From Chloroflexota bacterium (GTDB lineage: Bacteria; Chloroflexota; Limnocylindria; Limnocylindrales; CSP1-4), in NCBI GenBank assembly GCA_030271555.1, contig JARXKQ010000040.1, forward strand, positions 1 to 7,885: DNA of 7,885 nt, read 5' to 3'. The position numbers and the translations under genes were made by a program. Shown here piece by piece: positions 1-7,885 of this stretch. How positions within the stretch are numbered: the first letter of the stretch is position 1; every line of letters starts with the position of its first letter. The notes below the pieces were generated by a model. It did no database searches, was not told the DNA's origin, and saw only the letters and a program-made list of their open reading frames with translations.

Positions 1-69
1 GGCGCTTCCCAGCCGCTGATCAGCCTGCCGCCGGCCGGTGCCCGTGATCCGCGTCCTGGGCTTTCCGGA

Positions 70-1185
70 TTGCCCGTCGCGCAGCTCGAGCAATGGGTTG
101 CGGAGCGTGACCTGCCGGCTTATCGGGCGCGCCAGATTGCCGACCATGTCTGGGCCGGCGCGGCCCAATCATCCGATGAGCTGCGCACTCTGCCGGCGGC
201 GCTGCGGCGCGAGCTGGAGACCGAGTTCCGGCTGACCACACTGGACGCGCCGGAGATTACGCCTTCCGACGGCGGCTTGACCCAGAAAGCGCTCCATCGG
301 CTCGATGACGGGCGGCTGATCGAGACCGTGCTCATGCGCTACCCGGCACGCGGCTGGCGCCGCGCTCGCGCCACGGCCTGCATCTCGAGCCAGGCTGGTT
401 GCGCGGTGGGCTGTCCGTTCTGCGCGACGGGCGAACTTGGTTTCTGGCGCGACCTCGAGACGGCTGAGATCGTCGACCAGGTCCGTTTCTGGCGCCAGTG
501 GCTGGCGGGCGTGGGCCAGCGCATGACCAATGTCGTGTTCATGGGCATGGGCGAGCCACTGCTCAACGTCAATCGCGTCCTCGATGCTGCCGCCGCGATC
601 ACCGACCGGTCGCGCTTCGGCCTGGGGGCACGTCACGTGACGATCAGCACGAGCGGCGTCCTGCCGGGTATCGAGCGGATGATCGCGGCTGGCCCGGCGT
701 ACACGCTGGCGGTTTCGCTGCATGCCGCGCGGCCGGAGTTGCGCGACGTGCTCGTGCCGCTCAACCGGCGCTACCCGATCGCCGATGTCGTAGACGCCGC
801 CGGGCGGTACGCGGCCGCGACCGGACGGCGCGTCACCTACGAGTACGTGATGATCGAGGGCATCAACGACACCCCGGCCGATGCGAGCGCGGCAGTCAAT
901 CTGCTGCGTGGCCAGCTGGCGCACATCAACCTCATCCCCATGAACCCGGTGGCGCACACACCCTGGCGGCCCAGCCCGGCCTCACGCGTCGACGCATTCG
1001 CGTCGATCCTGCGCGCCGGCGGTTTGGGCACGACCGTGCGCCGCAATCGTGGCGTGGATATCGGCGCCGCCTGCGGTCAGCTGGCCGCGAATCGCGCCGG
1101 CGCACCCGCCCCCGCGGCAGTGGCTCGCCGCCAGGAGCTGCTGGCTGTCCGCAGCGCCGCGGCGATCAGCGCCGCCCGTCGTTAG
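70..1185 (+). CDS. rlmN: RlmN, dual-specificity 23S rRNA (A2503)/tRNA (A37) C2-methyltransferase, radical SAM
   Basis: RlmN methylates C2 of an adenosine in the peptidyl-transferase centre of 23S rRNA, and in some bacteria A37 of certain tRNAs, using a 4Fe-4S cluster and two SAM molecules. Counting from the TTG at 70, residues 111-118 read CAVGCPFC, the CxxxCxxC cluster motif. C104 and C335 match the two conserved cysteines of the mechanism, C335 lying in GVDIGAACGQL. Other family blocks visible are VVFMGMGEPLLN (about 155-166), AVSLHAA and HINLIPMNPV. The 371-aa length is normal, and the 36 residues after C335 are Ala-rich. The start is uncertain: the frame is open to base 1, the TTG has no clear ribosome binding site, and the GLSGL just before it resembles the usual N-terminal block, so the gene may begin outside the window. 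Cfr is a less likely alternative given the housekeeping context. Confidence 0.95.
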   Translation: MPVAQLEQWVAERDLPAYRARQIADHVWAGAAQSSDELRTLPAALRRELETEFRLTTLDAPEITPSDGGLTQKALHRLDDGRLIETVLMRYPARGWRRARATACISSQAGCAVGCPFCATGELGFWRDLETAEIVDQVRFWRQWLAGVGQRMTNVVFMGMGEPLLNVNRVLDAAAAITDRSRFGLGARHVTISTSGVLPGIERMIAAGPAYTLAVSLHAARPELRDVLVPLNRRYPIADVVDAAGRYAAATGRRVTYEYVMIEGINDTPADASAAVNLLRGQLAHINLIPMNPVAHTPWRPSPASRVDAFASILRAGGLGTTVRRNRGVDIGAACGQLAANRAGAPAPAAVARRQELLAVRSAAAISAARR

Positions 1186-1208
1186 CCAGCGCCACCAGGA
1201 CGAGCACC

Positions 1209-1898
1209 GTGCGCAAGATCGAGGTCGCGGCGAGCATTACCACGGCCGACTTCGGCAACCTCTATCGCGTCGTGCGCAAGCTCGAACGCGCCGGCGTCGA
1301 CCGGCTGCATCTCGACGTGATGGACGGCCACTTCGTGCCGAACATCACCTTTGGGCCGGACGTCTGCGCCGCCGTCAGGCGTCTGACCGATCTGCCGATC
1401 GATGTTCACCTGATGATCTCCGAGCCGGCGCGCTACCTCGAGCGCTTCATCGCCGCCGGAACCGACACGATCACCTTCCACTACGAGATCGGCGACTCGG
1501 CGCATGGCAAGCATGCGACGCTGGCGCGGATCCGTGACGCCGGTCGCGGGGCGGGCCTGGCGATCAGCCCCAGCACTCCGGCGAAGGTGTTGCGGGACTT
1601 CGCCGACGACCTGTCGCTGGTCATCGTCATGACGGTAGAGCCGGGTTTTGGCGGACAGCATTTCATGCCCGGTCCTGCGGGCAAGATCGCCGAGGTGCGC
1701 CGGATGTTCAACGATCGGCCGCGCTTCAGCGTTCATGCCGACGGCGGCGTGAGCGCTGATACGGCCGAAGTCGTCGGCGGCTACGGCGTCACGACGTGCA
1801 TCGTGGGCTCGGCGCTCTTCCAGAGAGGCCGCGACACGGCACTCGAGGTCCAGGAAGTCAAGCGCGCCGCGGGCAATGCCCGCTACGACGCCCGCTGA
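1209..1898 (+). CDS. rpe: Ribulose-phosphate 3-epimerase
   Basis: This enzyme interconverts D-ribulose 5-phosphate and D-xylulose 5-phosphate in the pentose phosphate pathway, as a cytoplasmic TIM-barrel metalloenzyme. The 229-aa product has the family blocks HLDVMDGHFVPNITFGP (34-50), DVHLMI (65-70), MTVEPGFGGQ (141-150) and HADGGVS (176-182). The expected metal and catalytic residues are all present: H34, D36, H67 and D178. Small departures from the textbook sequence are AASI for APSI at 7-10 and SPSTP for NPATP at 120-124. The GTG at 1209 is chosen because it begins exactly at the family N-terminus and has AGGA at 1197-1200, 8 nt upstream. The frame stays open far upstream, but only as an out-of-frame shadow of rlmN. 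The gene follows rlmN by 23 bp and its TGA shares one base with the dtd ATG, so the three genes are probably cotranscribed. Confidence 0.96.
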   Translation: MRKIEVAASITTADFGNLYRVVRKLERAGVDRLHLDVMDGHFVPNITFGPDVCAAVRRLTDLPIDVHLMISEPARYLERFIAAGTDTITFHYEIGDSAHGKHATLARIRDAGRGAGLAISPSTPAKVLRDFADDLSLVIVMTVEPGFGGQHFMPGPAGKIAEVRRMFNDRPRFSVHADGGVSADTAEVVGGYGVTTCIVGSALFQRGRDTALEVQEVKRAAGNARYDAR

Positions 1899-2344
1899 TG
1901 CGGCTGCTGCTGCAGCGGGTCGCCCGCGCGCAGGTAACGGTCGACGAGCGGGTGGTCGGCCAAATCGGGCCTGGCCTGGTGTGCCTGGTGGGGATTGGTC
2001 ACGGCGACGATGAGTCGGTCGTTGCCAACCTTGCCGGAAAGGCGTCCGATCTGCGCATCTTTCGTGATGAGGCAGGCAAGACCAACCGCTCGCTGTTGGA
2101 CGTGGGTGGCGCGGTCCTGGCGATCAGCCAATTCACGCTGTACGCCGATACGCGCAAAGGCCGCCGGCCGTCGTTCCTTGACGCCGCGCCGCCCGAGAAT
2201 GGGGAGCGGCTCTACAACGAGTTCTGCGCGACCGTTGAGGCGCGCGGAGTCAAGGTCGAGCGCGGCATCTTTGGTGCCGAGATGAAGGTCGAGCTGGTCA
2301 ACGACGGTCCAATGACCATCTGGCTCGACAGCGCTGCCGGTTAG
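1898..2344 (+). CDS. dtd: D-aminoacyl-tRNA deacylase (DTD)
   Basis: DTD hydrolyses D-amino acids, and glycine mischarged on tRNA-Ala, from tRNA, acting as a translational proofreading enzyme in the cytoplasm. The 148-aa length fits the family. The two active-site motifs are intact: SQFTLYAD at 77-84, including T80, and NDGPMT at 135-140 with the Gly137-Pro138 pair that forms the cross-subunit cis-proline filter. The N-terminus MRLLLQRVARAQVTV is typical. The ATG at 1898 overlaps the rpe stop by one base (TGATG) and has no separate ribosome binding site, which suggests translational coupling. The frame extends upstream inside rpe, but that extension has no family similarity. The TAG stop lies within the last bases of rpmB on the other strand. 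In the comparable Bacillus subtilis region thiN follows rpe, so dtd here is a lineage-specific neighbour. Confidence 0.96.
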   Translation: MRLLLQRVARAQVTVDERVVGQIGPGLVCLVGIGHGDDESVVANLAGKASDLRIFRDEAGKTNRSLLDVGGAVLAISQFTLYADTRKGRRPSFLDAAPPENGERLYNEFCATVEARGVKVERGIFGAEMKVELVNDGPMTIWLDSAAG

Positions 2345-2535
2345 GCAGTCTTCTGGAGCGTCCTCTGGCAGCGCGTGCACACGAGCACGTTGCGCTCGAT
2401 GCCGTTGACCGGCAGGCGCATCTTCTGCAGATTGGCGGTCATGCGGCGATGGGCGCGGACGCGGTTCATACCGGTCGACTGGGGGTTGAAGCCACCCATC
2501 GAGGTCTTGCCGCAGATTGCGCATTCGCGTGACAT
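2341..2535 (-). CDS. rpmB: 50S ribosomal protein L28 (zinc-ribbon, C+ form)
   Basis: L28 is a structural protein of the large ribosomal subunit. The 64-aa basic product starts MSRECAICGK and contains the expected NRVRAHRRMTANLQ stretch (24-37). C5/C8 and C53/C56 form two CxxC pairs, so this is the zinc-binding C+ type; many organisms also carry a cysteine-less copy, but none is visible here. The ATG at 2535 is chosen because translation from it gives the full family length. The frame runs open much further into the fakA region, but that part is only antisense shadow. GGAG (bases 2551-2548) lies 12 nt upstream, a rather long spacing. The gene is divergent from fakA and convergent with dtd, and its TAA (2343-2341) overlaps the dtd TAG by two bases. 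Confidence 0.97.
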   Translation of the reverse strand: MSRECAICGKTSMGGFNPQSTGMNRVRAHRRMTANLQKMRLPVNGIERNVLVCTRCQRTLQKTA

Positions 2536-2592
2536 GGTTCGAAAGGACTCCGATCGTAGGGTTCGGCCACCCGATGGGGCGCGCCGCCTGCG

Positions 2593-2599
2593 TACTATA
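2593..2599. promoter_or_regulatory. Putative shared -10 core of a divergent rpmB/fakA promoter
   Basis: The 96-bp gap between the two divergent genes holds a single A/T-rich island, TACTATA. On the minus strand it reads TATAGT (2599-2594), one mismatch from the TATAAT consensus, which would start the rpmB transcript near 2587. On the plus strand it reads TACTAT (2593-2598), which would start the fakA transcript near 2605, just before GGGAGAGG at 2606-2613. No convincing -35 box is seen at 16-18 bp on either strand. Both genes need a promoter here, and this is the only credible place, so I infer a bidirectional core. Confidence 0.45.
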
Positions 2600-2631
2600 C
2601 CCGACGGGAGAGGTGAGCCAGCCGTGAGCGC

Positions 2632-4284
2632 ATGAACAACATGTCGTGGGACGGCCATGACCTGATGGCCGCCATGCGCCATGCGGCGGCCGTCCTCCAT
2701 TCGCAGGTCGATGAGGTCAACGCGCTCAACGTGTTTCCCGTGCCCGACGGAGACACCGGCTCGAATATGCTCGCGACGATGCAGGCCGCGGTCGCCGAGG
2801 CGGAGAGCGTCGCACCTCTGGAGCGAACGGCGACGCGTGTGGCCGCGGCCATCAGCCTGGGCGCGCTCATGGGCGCGCGCGGCAACAGCGGCGTGATCCT
2901 GTCGCAGCTGCTGCGCGGAATGAGCGAGGCAATCGCCGGCCACGACCGCGTTGATGCCGCGATTCTGGTCGAGGCATTGAAGCGCGGCTGCACCACCGCG
3001 TTCGGCGCCGTCGCCCACCCCGTCGAAGGCACCATTCTCACGGTGGCGCGCGACGTGGCCGACGCGACCGCTCGGGCACCGCGCGGTGACGGCTCGCTTG
3101 AGCACATCCTGCGGGTCGCGGTCGACGCGGCCGCGGCATCTGTCCTGCGCACTCCGGAACTGCTGCCGGTGCTCAGGGAGGCGGGCGTCGTTGATGCCGG
3201 CGGTCGCGGCATCGAGTTGCTGCTCCGCGGTGCCCTGGCGTCGATCCGCGGCGAGCATTTGCCGCGCGGCATGAAGCTGCCCCACGACATCGTCCTGCCA
3301 ACGCGGGATGGTCTCGAGGCGGAGGGCTATGGGTACGAGACCGTCTTCGTGATCCTGCCTCCCGAAGGCGCGCGGCTCGACCCGGCGGCAATCAGGGCAC
3401 GGCTCGACCGCATGGCCGACAGCGTTCTGGTGGCGGGCGACGACCGCGCGGTCAAGATCCACGTCCATAACGAGCGCCCGGACAAGATCCTTGGTTACGG
3501 CCTGACACTGGGGACGCTCAGCCGCATCAACATCGAGAACCTCGATCGGCAGGCGACCGACGTCCGCGAACGAGCCAAGCTCGCCACAGAGAGGGCGTTG
3601 ATCAGTGGTGTGGCGCCAATGCGCGACGGCCCGGCAATCGTTGCGGTTGCCGCGGGCGACGGCCTGTCACGCGTCTTCAGCTCCTTGGGAGTGACCGGTG
3701 TCGTTCAAGGCGGCCAGGGCGAGAACCCATCGGTGGGCGAGATTGCCGACGCCATCCGAGGCTCAGGCAACCGCGAAGTGATTGTCCTGCCCAACAACCC
3801 CAACGTGCGCTTGGCCGCCAAGCAGGCGGGCGAGCTTTGCCCCGATGTGTACGTCGAGGTTGTGCCCACGCGCAACGCCGCCGAGGGCATCGCGGCGCTG
3901 CTCGCCTTCGATCCGGAGATGTCGGTCAAGGACGCGGCCAAGGCAATGAACCAGGCCGCTCGCGCCGTGCAGACGCTGCAGGTCACGCGCGCCGTGCGCG
4001 ATGCGCGTATCGGCCGGCGCAAGGTTCAGCGCGGGAACTACATCGTTCTGGGTCCCAACGACGGCCTGGTTGCGGCCGACTCCGACCGCACGAGCGCCAT
4101 CCGCTCCGGTATTGGCCTGCTCAAGAACGGCTATGAGCTGCTCACCCTCTATCGCGGCCGCGACGTGGACCACGCGGCGGGCCAGCAGCTGCGCGACCAG
4201 CTTGCGACCGAGCTGGACGGCGTCGAAATCGAGCTGGTCGAGGGTGGCCAACCGCACTACGACTTCCTGATCGCGGCCGAGTAG
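2632..4284 (+). CDS. fakA: FakA-like fatty acid kinase (DhaL/DAK2 domain plus DegV-like domain)
   Basis: FakA phosphorylates fatty acids bound to FakB, making acyl-phosphate for phospholipid synthesis. At 550 aa it matches Staphylococcus aureus FakA closely in length. The N-terminal DhaL kinase domain (about 1-205) has the metal/ATP motif NVFPVPDGDTGSNM (33-46), GARGNSGVILSQLLRG (81-96) and VDAGGRGIELL (187-197). The middle domain (about 230-310) has HVHNERP (277-283) and RINIENLDRQ. The C-terminal DegV-like domain (about 333-550) has LPNNPNV (386-392) and VPTRNAAEGIAALLAFDP. Where FakA usually has GYCTEF in the middle domain, this protein has GYETVF (234-239), so the zinc-ligand cysteine is missing. 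ATG 2632 is the first start after an in-frame stop at 2614; ATG 2641 is also possible, and neither is ideally spaced from a Shine-Dalgarno sequence. No fakB lies in the window, so the substrate is inferred from family. The gene leads the recG operon. Confidence 0.9.
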   Translation: MNNMSWDGHDLMAAMRHAAAVLHSQVDEVNALNVFPVPDGDTGSNMLATMQAAVAEAESVAPLERTATRVAAAISLGALMGARGNSGVILSQLLRGMSEAIAGHDRVDAAILVEALKRGCTTAFGAVAHPVEGTILTVARDVADATARAPRGDGSLEHILRVAVDAAAASVLRTPELLPVLREAGVVDAGGRGIELLLRGALASIRGEHLPRGMKLPHDIVLPTRDGLEAEGYGYETVFVILPPEGARLDPAAIRARLDRMADSVLVAGDDRAVKIHVHNERPDKILGYGLTLGTLSRINIENLDRQATDVRERAKLATERALISGVAPMRDGPAIVAVAAGDGLSRVFSSLGVTGVVQGGQGENPSVGEIADAIRGSGNREVIVLPNNPNVRLAAKQAGELCPDVYVEVVPTRNAAEGIAALLAFDPEMSVKDAAKAMNQAARAVQTLQVTRAVRDARIGRRKVQRGNYIVLGPNDGLVAADSDRTSAIRSGIGLLKNGYELLTLYRGRDVDHAAGQQLRDQLATELDGVEIELVEGGQPHYDFLIAAE

Positions 4285-6592
<2,308 letters not shown>

Positions 6593-6600
<8 letters not shown>

Positions 6601-7192
6601 GGCGGGGCGAGTCATCGGCGGCTCGGCGCGGGGCATCCGCCTGGAAGGGCCGCGCGGCTCCGCAACGCGGCCACTGACCGATCGCGTCAAGGAGTCGCTC
6701 TTCGGCGCGCTCGAGGCCGTCGGCGCGCTCGACGGTCCCTTCCTGGACCTCTTCGCGGGAACAGGCGCGGCCGGGGTTGAGGCGCTCAGCAGGGGGGCGC
6801 CCGCGGCGACCTTCGTCGAACACGACGGTCCGAGCTGTCAGGTGATCGGCGCGAACCTCCGGCGCGCGCATCTCGAACTCGGCCGCGTGGCTCGCGCCGA
6901 TGTCGTGGGCTACCTGCGCAATATCCGGCCAGCTGCGGACGGGCCATTCGCGGCGGCGCTGATCGATCCACCGTATGGCGACCCGATGATGACGACCGCG
7001 TTGGAGCTACTCGGGGATCCGGCGCGCGACTGGCTCATCGCGGGCGCGACGGTCGCCGTCAAGCACTTCTGGCGCGACGAACCGGCCGATCTGGTGGGTG
7101 TGCTGGCCAAGCAGCGCGTCAAGCGCTTCGGCGAGACCGCGCTCACCTTCTACACCCGCAAGCAACGGGCGGACCATAGCGGTACGCTGTGA
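6593..7192 (+). CDS. rsmD: 16S rRNA (guanine(966)-N(2))-methyltransferase RsmD
   Basis: RsmD methylates N2 of G966 in helix 31 of 16S rRNA, using SAM, during small-subunit assembly. The 199-aa product has the family opening RVIGGSARG (6-14), the substrate-side block RPLTDRVKESLFGAL (26-40), the SAM-binding motif LDLFAGTGAAGVEAL (51-65) with FAGTG at 54-58, the acidic E76 after motif II, and the N-methyltransferase signature DPPY at 125-128. It ends FYTRKQRADHSGTL. Length is normal. The ATG overlaps the last 8 bases of recG (ATGCCTGA), which implies coupled translation; no good Shine-Dalgarno sequence precedes it. The rsmD-coaD pair is among the most widely conserved gene neighbours in bacteria, which supports both calls. 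Confidence 0.96.
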
Positions 7193-7214
7193 GCCGACCG
7201 ATTTGCGCGCAGCA

Positions 7215-7229
7215 GCGGCCGAAGGCCGC
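7215..7229 (+). repeat. Perfect inverted repeat in the rsmD-coaD gap
   Basis: GCGGCC, a GAA triloop and GGCCGC form a perfect 6-bp, all-G/C stem in the coaD leader, starting 22 bp after the rsmD stop. No T-run follows, so it is not a standard intrinsic terminator. It could stabilise the transcript or modestly reduce read-through, or it may be chance in such GC-rich DNA. Confidence 0.45.
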
Positions 7230-7236
7230 CGGCGGA

Positions 7237-7250
7237 GGGATAACAATCCC
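7237..7250 (+). repeat. Short inverted repeat just upstream of the coaD ribosome binding site
   Basis: GGGA and TCCC flank a six-base A/T-rich loop (TAACAA), ending immediately before the GGAGGAGG Shine-Dalgarno sequence. A 4-bp stem is weak. The open loop sits in the only A/T-rich patch of the leader and may help keep the ribosome binding site accessible. No regulator can be named. Confidence 0.25.
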
Positions 7251-7258
7251 GGAGGAGG
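7251..7258 (+). promoter_or_regulatory. Strong Shine-Dalgarno sequence for coaD
   Basis: GGAGGAGG contains a perfect GGAGG (7251-7255) placed 7 nt before the coaD ATG. It is the best ribosome binding site in the window and fixes the start at 7263. It contrasts with the coupled, Shine-Dalgarno-poor starts of dtd, recG and rsmD, so coaD is probably translated independently of the genes before it. Confidence 0.85.
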
Positions 7259-7262
7259 GAGC

Positions 7263-7745
7263 ATGACCACGGCGCTCTATCCGGGCTCGTTCGATCCCAT
7301 CACGTTGGGCCACCTTGACGTCATTCGGCGCGCGACAGCGGTCTTCGACAAGCTCGTCGTTGGCGTGCTCGTCAATCCCAAGAAGACGCCCATGCTCGAC
7401 CTTGACGACCGCCTCGCGGCAATCAGGGAGGCGCTGACCGAGGAGCTGGGCGACACAGCGAAGAAGGTCGAGGTGGACAGCTTCGACGGCCTGACCGTGG
7501 ACTACTGCGGCAAGATCGGGGCCAGCTTCATCGTGCGCGGGTTGCGCGCAGTGAGCGACTTCGAATCGGAGCTCCAGATGGCCCACACCAATCGCAAGCT
7601 TGCGCCTGACGTGGACACGATCTTCTTCATGACCGCGCTCGAACATGCCTACCTCAGTTCGAGCCTCGTCAAGGAGATTGCCGCCTTCGGCGGTGACGTC
7701 AGCCGCTTCGTCCCGGCAGCCGCCCTCCGCCGACTGCGCCGCTAG
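7263..7745 (+). CDS. coaD: Phosphopantetheine adenylyltransferase (PPAT)
   Basis: CoaD transfers AMP from ATP to 4'-phosphopantetheine, giving dephospho-CoA, the penultimate step of coenzyme A synthesis. The 160-aa product begins with the nucleotidyltransferase block YPGSFDPITLGH (6-17), with the catalytic-type TxGH histidine at 17. It also has K41 in NPKKTP, RGLRAVSDFESELQMAHTNR (92-111), with RGLR at 92-95, and the SSSLVKEIAAFGGDVS block (132-147), all as expected for bacterial PPAT. The C-terminal FVP (149-151) is present. ATG 7263 starts at the family N-terminus behind an ideal Shine-Dalgarno sequence. The frame continues upstream into rsmD, but that part is unrelated. The gene follows rsmD after 70 bp, the standard neighbourhood. 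It may have some transcription of its own, but no clear promoter is visible in the gap. Confidence 0.97.
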   Translation: MTTALYPGSFDPITLGHLDVIRRATAVFDKLVVGVLVNPKKTPMLDLDDRLAAIREALTEELGDTAKKVEVDSFDGLTVDYCGKIGASFIVRGLRAVSDFESELQMAHTNRKLAPDVDTIFFMTALEHAYLSSSLVKEIAAFGGDVSRFVPAAALRRLRR

Positions 7746-7749
7746 CCCG

Positions 7750-7755
7750 TACAAT
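7750..7755 (+). promoter_or_regulatory. Possible -10 box between coaD and the next gene
   Basis: TACAAT, one mismatch from TATAAT, lies 5 bp after the coaD stop and would place a transcript start near 7762. No recognisable -35 hexamer lies 16-18 bp upstream (that stretch, in the coaD 3' end, is CCGCCG-like) and there is no TGn extension. It is a weak candidate for separate expression of the following ORF. Confidence 0.25.
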
Positions 7756-7824
7756 TCGCAATCGCGGGCGCGCGCCTCCACGCAGCGCCCCAGTCAGCGC
7801 CGGCGCATTTACGGGGACACTCCG

Positions 7825-7885
7825 ATAGACATCGTATTTCTCATCGAACAGCTGGAGCGGCTGATCTCGAGCGGTCGCAACATGC
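7825..7885 (+). CDS. N-terminal fragment of an unidentified ORF, apparently lacking ATG/GTG/TTG
   Basis: The frame reads (I)DIVFLIEQLERLISSGRNM and runs off the right edge. It is an amphipathic helix-like start. It resembles from memory the N-termini (MDIxxLIxxLExL...) of Chloroflexota proteins encoded just after coaD and variously annotated as hypothetical or DivIVA-like; I cannot verify this. GGGGA at 7813-7817 sits 7 nt before the ATA at 7825, a good position for a ribosome binding site. The frame has no stop back to the coaD end, yet no ATG, GTG or TTG occurs in it between 7746 and 7881. Candidate starts are ATA 7825, ATT 7807, or the ATG at 7882, which would discard the conserved-looking part. 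No function is assigned. Confidence 0.5.
   Translation, partial: MDIVFLIEQLERLISSGRNM

Noticed and set aside
498..1208. Long open + frame running into rpe, which would make a 466-aa protein
   Set aside because: The upstream part is an Arg/Ala-rich shadow of rlmN in another frame; rpe similarity begins exactly at GTG 1209.
1796..1897. Upstream extension of dtd inside rpe
   Set aside because: The added residues are an rpe shadow; the DTD N-terminus starts at ATG 1898 with the classic TGATG overlap.
2536..3468. Minus-strand frame extending rpmB to 375 aa
   Set aside because: It is antisense to fakA and has no family similarity; L28 is complete from ATG 2535.
7238..7247. GGATAACAAT upstream of coaD matches the core of the E. 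coli lac operator half-site
   Set aside because: The other operator half is absent, no LacI-family gene is present, and the bases are better explained as the loop of a short stem beside the Shine-Dalgarno sequence. A chance match.
7767..7806. Ten-base palindromes GGCGCGCGCC (7767-7776) and GCGCCGGCGC (7797-7806) after coaD
   Set aside because: Short, purely G/C, with no T-run and no spacing pattern; expected by chance at this base composition, so not called as terminators or operators.

Overview
This window is a stretch of core bacterial chromosome with high GC (roughly two thirds by eye) and dense coding. It holds eight recognisable housekeeping genes and the first codons of a ninth. The sequence points to a deep-branching, GC-rich, Gram-positive-related lineage. 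My best guess is Chloroflexota (Limnocylindria-like), with Actinobacteriota as the alternative. The guess rests on actinobacterial/Chloroflexota-style motifs in RecG, a four-cysteine L28, and a protein downstream of coaD that begins like a family I remember from Chloroflexota. No marker in the window settles it.

Layout. Positions 1-2344 (+) hold rlmN (23S rRNA/tRNA m2A methyltransferase; its true start may lie left of the window), rpe (ribulose-phosphate 3-epimerase) and dtd (D-aminoacyl-tRNA deacylase), tightly packed as a likely operon. Positions 2341-2535 (-) hold rpmB (ribosomal protein L28), convergent with dtd; the two stop codons overlap. Positions 2536-2631 are a 96-bp divergent promoter region with one A/T-rich core that reads as a -10 box on both strands. 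From 2632 to the right edge (+) run fakA (fatty acid kinase, DhaL/DegV-like), recG (branched-DNA helicase), rsmD (16S rRNA m2G966 methyltransferase) and coaD (phosphopantetheine adenylyltransferase). fakA, recG and rsmD are joined by abutting or overlapping stop/start codons. coaD follows 70 bp later with the strongest Shine-Dalgarno sequence in the window. At the right edge an unidentified ORF begins, with no ATG, GTG or TTG where its conserved-looking N-terminus starts.

How the genes work together. rlmN, rsmD, rpmB and dtd all serve ribosome maturation or translation quality. fakA and coaD both feed acyl metabolism (acyl-phosphate supply and coenzyme A). rpe belongs to the pentose phosphate pathway, and recG handles stalled forks and recombination intermediates. 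The order rlmN, rpe, (dtd), rpmB reversed, fakA, recG is a reduced version of the Bacillus subtilis rlmN-prpC-prkC-rsgA-rpe-thiN-rpmB-yloU-fakA-recG region.

I see no mobile element, CRISPR array, tRNA, rRNA, toxin-antitoxin or defence genes, and no evidence of an undescribed system. The points most worth a second look are the possible non-canonical start at the right edge, the fused dtd/rpmB ends, the symmetric divergent promoter, and a missing zinc-ligand cysteine in FakA.
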